Source: CAYZYO01 sp964482585
GTDB lineage: Bacteria; Bacillota; Syntrophomonadia; Syntrophomonadales; Syntrophomonadaceae
NCBI GenBank assembly: GCA_964482585.1
Contig: CAYZYO010000102.1
Span: forward strand, 1-7,908
DNA: 7,908 nt
Direction of reading: 5' to 3'
In this document: positions 6,344-7,908 of the stretch, in pieces
How positions within the stretch are numbered: position 1 is the first letter of the stretch
Layout of the letters: each line of letters begins with the position of its first letter
Notes under the pieces: generated by a model
What the model was told of the DNA's origin: nothing
Database searches by the model: none
The model's input: the letters and a program-made list of their open reading frames with translations, nothing else
Position numbers and translations under genes: made by a program

Positions 6344-7444
6344 ATGGATAATTCATTCTTGTCTCAAGAAGAGATTGATGCTTTACTAAACCAGAATAAT
6401 CAAGAAACTATCCCTCCGGGAAACCAAGAAACCGAGAATACCTTAACTGCCCAGGAGCAAGACATACTTTGCGAGATAGGAAATATTAGTGCAGGGGCTT
6501 CGTCTACTGCTCTGTCAGAAATTTTGAGACAACGGGTTATGATAAATGTTCCCACAATTTCTTTTACTACGTTTAAGGAATTCCATAAAAGCTTTGAAAC
6601 CCCATATTTGTTTGTTGAAGTCAATTATACGTCAGGGCTGGAAGGAAAAAATATCTTTATTCTAAAAATAGAAGATGCGGTAGTAATTGCTGATCTCATG
6701 ATGGGAGGTAATGGTGAAAATGTTGCGCCTGAACTCGATGAAATGGGTGAAAGTGCGGTTTCCGAAGCTATGAACCAAATGATAGGGTTATCTGCTACGT
6801 CTATGTCGCAGATATTTAACCGGAGAATTGAAATATCACCACCCGTAATAAGAGCCGTATTCTTGGATGAAAACCAATTCGATTTTTACGAGAATATTGA
6901 TGAAGATATTGTTGTTATTTCATTAAACCTGCAAATTGGAGAAATGCTAAAAAGCGAAATAATGTTAATGATGAATCAACAGGATGCCAAACAAGCGGCC
7001 CAGGACTTAATGAATGGATTAAACCCGGGTAAAAAAACCGTAGAAAACAGCACTGTCAGCAATGAAATCATTGAGAACGATTATAAAGAGGAAATAACGG
7101 AAAAGCAGCAGGATTATGAAGAAGAAAAACAGGAAAAGCAGGAGTATTTAGTACAAGAAAAAAATGAAGCTATAAACAAAAGAAATCTTAACCTGATTTT
7201 GGATGTACCACTTAAATTATCAGTGTTACTAGGAAGAACCAAAAAAAACATCAACGATATTTTAAGCCTGGGCCCTGGATCAATTGTTGAATTGGAGAAA
7301 ATGGCAGAGGAGCCGGTTGATATTCTGGTTAATGATACCCTTATTGCCAGGGGTGAAGTTGTAGCTGTTAATGAATATTTTGGAGTTAGAATTACTAATA
7401 TTATATCACCGGAAAACAGGCTCAGGAGTTTGGTCAATAAATAA
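6344..7444 (+). CDS. fliY: Flagellar motor switch phosphatase FliY (CheC-like domain plus FliN domain)
   Basis: A C-ring protein that combines CheY-P binding, CheY-P hydrolysis and the FliN structural role. The 366 residues show: an N-terminal CheY-P binding peptide FLSQEEIDALL (5-15), nearly the same as in FliM; a CheC-like domain with two complete active sites, Asp40/Glu44/Asn47/Pro70 and Ser137/Glu141/Asn144/Pro167; a charged Glu/Lys/Gln-rich linker (about 228-279) likely to be helical or flexible; and a C-terminal SpoA/FliN domain (about 280-360) with LDVPLKLSVLLGRTK and ILSLGPGSIVEL. ATG 6344 lies 9 bases after AAAAGGAG (6327-6334), and the gap from fliM is 4 bases. It is the last gene of the run. 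The symbol fliN is often used for the same family. Confidence 0.96.
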   Translation: MDNSFLSQEEIDALLNQNNQETIPPGNQETENTLTAQEQDILCEIGNISAGASSTALSEILRQRVMINVPTISFTTFKEFHKSFETPYLFVEVNYTSGLEGKNIFILKIEDAVVIADLMMGGNGENVAPELDEMGESAVSEAMNQMIGLSATSMSQIFNRRIEISPPVIRAVFLDENQFDFYENIDEDIVVISLNLQIGEMLKSEIMLMMNQQDAKQAAQDLMNGLNPGKKTVENSTVSNEIIENDYKEEITEKQQDYEEEKQEKQEYLVQEKNEAINKRNLNLILDVPLKLSVLLGRTKKNINDILSLGPGSIVELEKMAEEPVDILVNDTLIARGEVVAVNEYFGVRITNIISPENRLRSLVNK

Positions 7445-7522
7445 AATAGGTATGGTTGTTCCAGTCACAAAATATTATCTATACATAATTTATAGTTGGA
7501 AAGTTGGAAAAAGGAAGTGCTT

Positions 7523-7598
7523 TTGTAGGGGAGACTTCAGTCTCCCGTTTGAATACAAATCAGCCCGGGCTGTAAGGAGACTGAAGTCTCCTCCACAA
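7523..7598 (+). repeat. Paired REP-like element (BIME-like), copy 3
   Basis: A 76-base unit, the same length as copy 2. The ends TTGTAGGGGAGACT and AGTCTCCTCCACAA are inverted repeats matching at 12 of 14 positions. The left hairpin is GGGAGACT-TC-AGTCTCCC (7529-7546) and the right hairpin GGAGACT-GA-AGTCTCC (7576-7591) is perfect. The centre is a perfect 12-base palindrome, CAGCCCGGGCTG (7561-7572). GTAG is at the foot of the left hairpin (7525-7528). The middle sequence differs from copy 2 while the hairpins are conserved, which suggests selection or repeated spread of the hairpins themselves. Confidence 0.85.
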
Positions 7599-7645
7599 GA
7601 AGCAGGAATTTTGCAGTGAAACATAATTTTATTATAAACAGGGTT

Positions 7646-7680
7646 AACCCTCGAGTTGGTTTGGAGGGTTTTTGTCTTTT
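7646..7680 (+). terminator. Rho-independent terminator downstream of fliY
   Basis: The stem AACCCTC (7646-7652) pairs with GAGGGTT (7664-7670) around an 11-base loop, followed directly by a T-rich tract (TTTGTCTTTT). It lies about 200 bases after the fliY stop, beyond the REP element. The overlapping palindrome GGGTTAACCC (7641-7650) could compete with it. It probably ends the cheD-fliY transcript. Confidence 0.7.
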
Positions 7681-7695
7681 CATACCCCTTTCATT

Positions 7696-7705
7696 CCCCC
7701 CCCCC
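7696..7705 (+). repeat. Homopolymeric C10 tract
   Basis: Ten consecutive Cs, unusual in such an AT-rich region. It lies 46 bases before the -35 element of the promoter that faces the ParA-like gene. Tracts like this change length easily by slippage. Confidence 0.8.
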
Positions 7706-7726
7706 AAATAAATAGCCCATGGAATA

Positions 7727-7750
7727 TTACGCAAATTAACACGAATTAAC
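7727..7750 (-). repeat. Fragment resembling a dispersed intergenic repeat, opposite orientation
   Basis: TTACGCAAATTAACACG followed by AATTAAC resembles, on the minus strand, the GCGTAA-plus-GTGTT pattern at 2741-2755. The likeness is partial and family membership is recalled rather than tested. Its right edge abuts the -35 element of the promoter. Confidence 0.35.
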
Positions 7751-7777
7751 TAAATATTTGTCAAAAGTTGCCGAAAT
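7751..7777 (+). promoter_or_regulatory. Sigma-28 (FliA/SigD)-type promoter for the ParA-like gene
   Basis: TAAA (7751-7754), 15 bases, then GCCGAAAT (7770-7777). The FliA/SigD consensus is TAAA-N15-GCCGATAA. The -35 and spacing are exact and the -10 matches at 6 of 8, including the diagnostic GCCGA. Transcription would start near 7784, leaving a leader of about 85 bases. No good sigma-A pair competes: TTGTCA at 7758-7763 has only As at the -10 distance. The presence of fliA in this same window makes the call more likely. Confidence 0.65.
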
Positions 7778-7869
7778 AATAAAAAAGACTCGATTTAGAT
7801 CGGCAGGTATTTACAATAGCTGATTTTTAACATCATATATAAGCCAAATTTACAGAAAGAGGGGAAGAT

Positions 7870-7908
7870 ATGGTAATAACGATTATTAATAACAAAGGGG
7901 GGACAGGC
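7870..7908 (+). CDS. ParA/MinD-family ATPase, N-terminal fragment cut by the window end
   Basis: Thirteen codons are visible, MVITIINNKGGTG. This is the start of the deviant Walker A motif (KGGTGKT expected next) of ParA/Soj-type P-loop ATPases, which position DNA, chemoreceptor arrays or other cargo inside the cell. The NNKGG form is closer to ParA/Soj than to FlhG, which usually reads SGKGGVGKT. AAAGAGGGG (7857-7865) supplies a ribosome binding site close to ATG 7870. It lies behind a terminator and a sigma-28-type promoter, so it is probably its own unit, possibly in the flagellar regulon. The subfamily cannot be decided from 13 residues. Confidence 0.75.
   Translation, partial: MVITIINNKGGTG

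Larger units (their letters stand above)
7445..7869. other. 425-base intergenic region between fliY and the ParA-like gene
   Basis: No credible gene is seen. Contents in order: a REP-like pair (7523-7598), an intrinsic terminator (7646-7680), a C10 tract (7696-7705), a dispersed-repeat fragment (7727-7750), a sigma-28-type promoter (7751-7777), and a leader of about 85 bases ending in an AAAGAGGGG ribosome binding site before ATG 7870. The terminator followed by a promoter marks the boundary between two transcription units. Confidence 0.75.

Noticed and set aside
1854..7618. Shared TTTTGCAGTG shortly after REP copies 1 and 3 (1854-1863 and 7609-7618)
   Set aside because: Ten bases only, at different distances from the element and absent after copy 2, so not enough to define a conserved flank.
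7371..7619. Plus-strand reading frame overlapping the end of fliY
   Set aside because: It is a shadow of fliY that continues into the REP hairpins; no supporting start signal or family resemblance.
7791..7802. CGAT-TTAG-ATCG inverted repeat in the leader of the ParA-like gene, considered as an operator or riboswitch stem
   Set aside because: The stem is only 4 base pairs, does not extend, and no riboswitch core is visible around it.

Overview
The window is a low-GC, plus-strand flagellar and chemotaxis cluster, most likely from a Firmicute of the Clostridia type. Three things point there: a FliY-type switch protein (CheC-like phosphatase domain fused to a FliN domain), stand-alone CheC and CheD, and strong AGGAGG-type ribosome binding sites. 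The species cannot be named from the sequence. A run of 10 Ns inside fliM suggests a draft or metagenome assembly.

Layout: (1) 1-801, 3' part of flhF. (2) 794-922, a 42-codon reading frame that starts like FlhG but has no ATPase core. (3) 1016-1717, fliA/sigD (sigma-28). (4) 1718-1914, a gap holding a REP-like hairpin element. (5) 1915-2607, a single flagellar rod protein of the FlgF/FlgG family. (6) 2608-3011, a gene-free stretch packed with repeats: a half REP element, a full paired REP element and a 25-bp direct repeat. (7) 3012-7444, a tight run cheD-cheR-cheC-cheY-fliM-fliY, with a 4-bp overlap at cheR/cheC and short gaps elsewhere. (8) 7445-7869, another gene-free stretch with a third REP-like element, an intrinsic terminator, a C10 tract, a fragment of another repeat and a good sigma-28-type promoter. 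(9) 7870-7908, the first 13 codons of a ParA/MinD-family ATPase.

How the genes fit together: FlhF and FlhG normally set flagellar position and number. FliA transcribes late flagellar and chemotaxis genes. The rod protein belongs to the basal body. CheR methylates receptors and CheD deamidates them. CheY is the response regulator that binds FliM and FliY at the motor switch, while CheC and FliY carry CheY-P phosphatase sites. cheA, cheB and cheW are absent from this window.

Most interesting points: the FlhG-like frame keeps the FlhF-activating N-terminal motif but lacks a Walker A ATPase. At the far end, a ParA-type ATPase sits behind its own sigma-28-type promoter, so a ParA protein may belong to the flagellar regulon here. 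The N run in fliM looks like a scaffolding placeholder over a 5-bp contig overlap: joining the two flanks restores the expected FliM sequence exactly.
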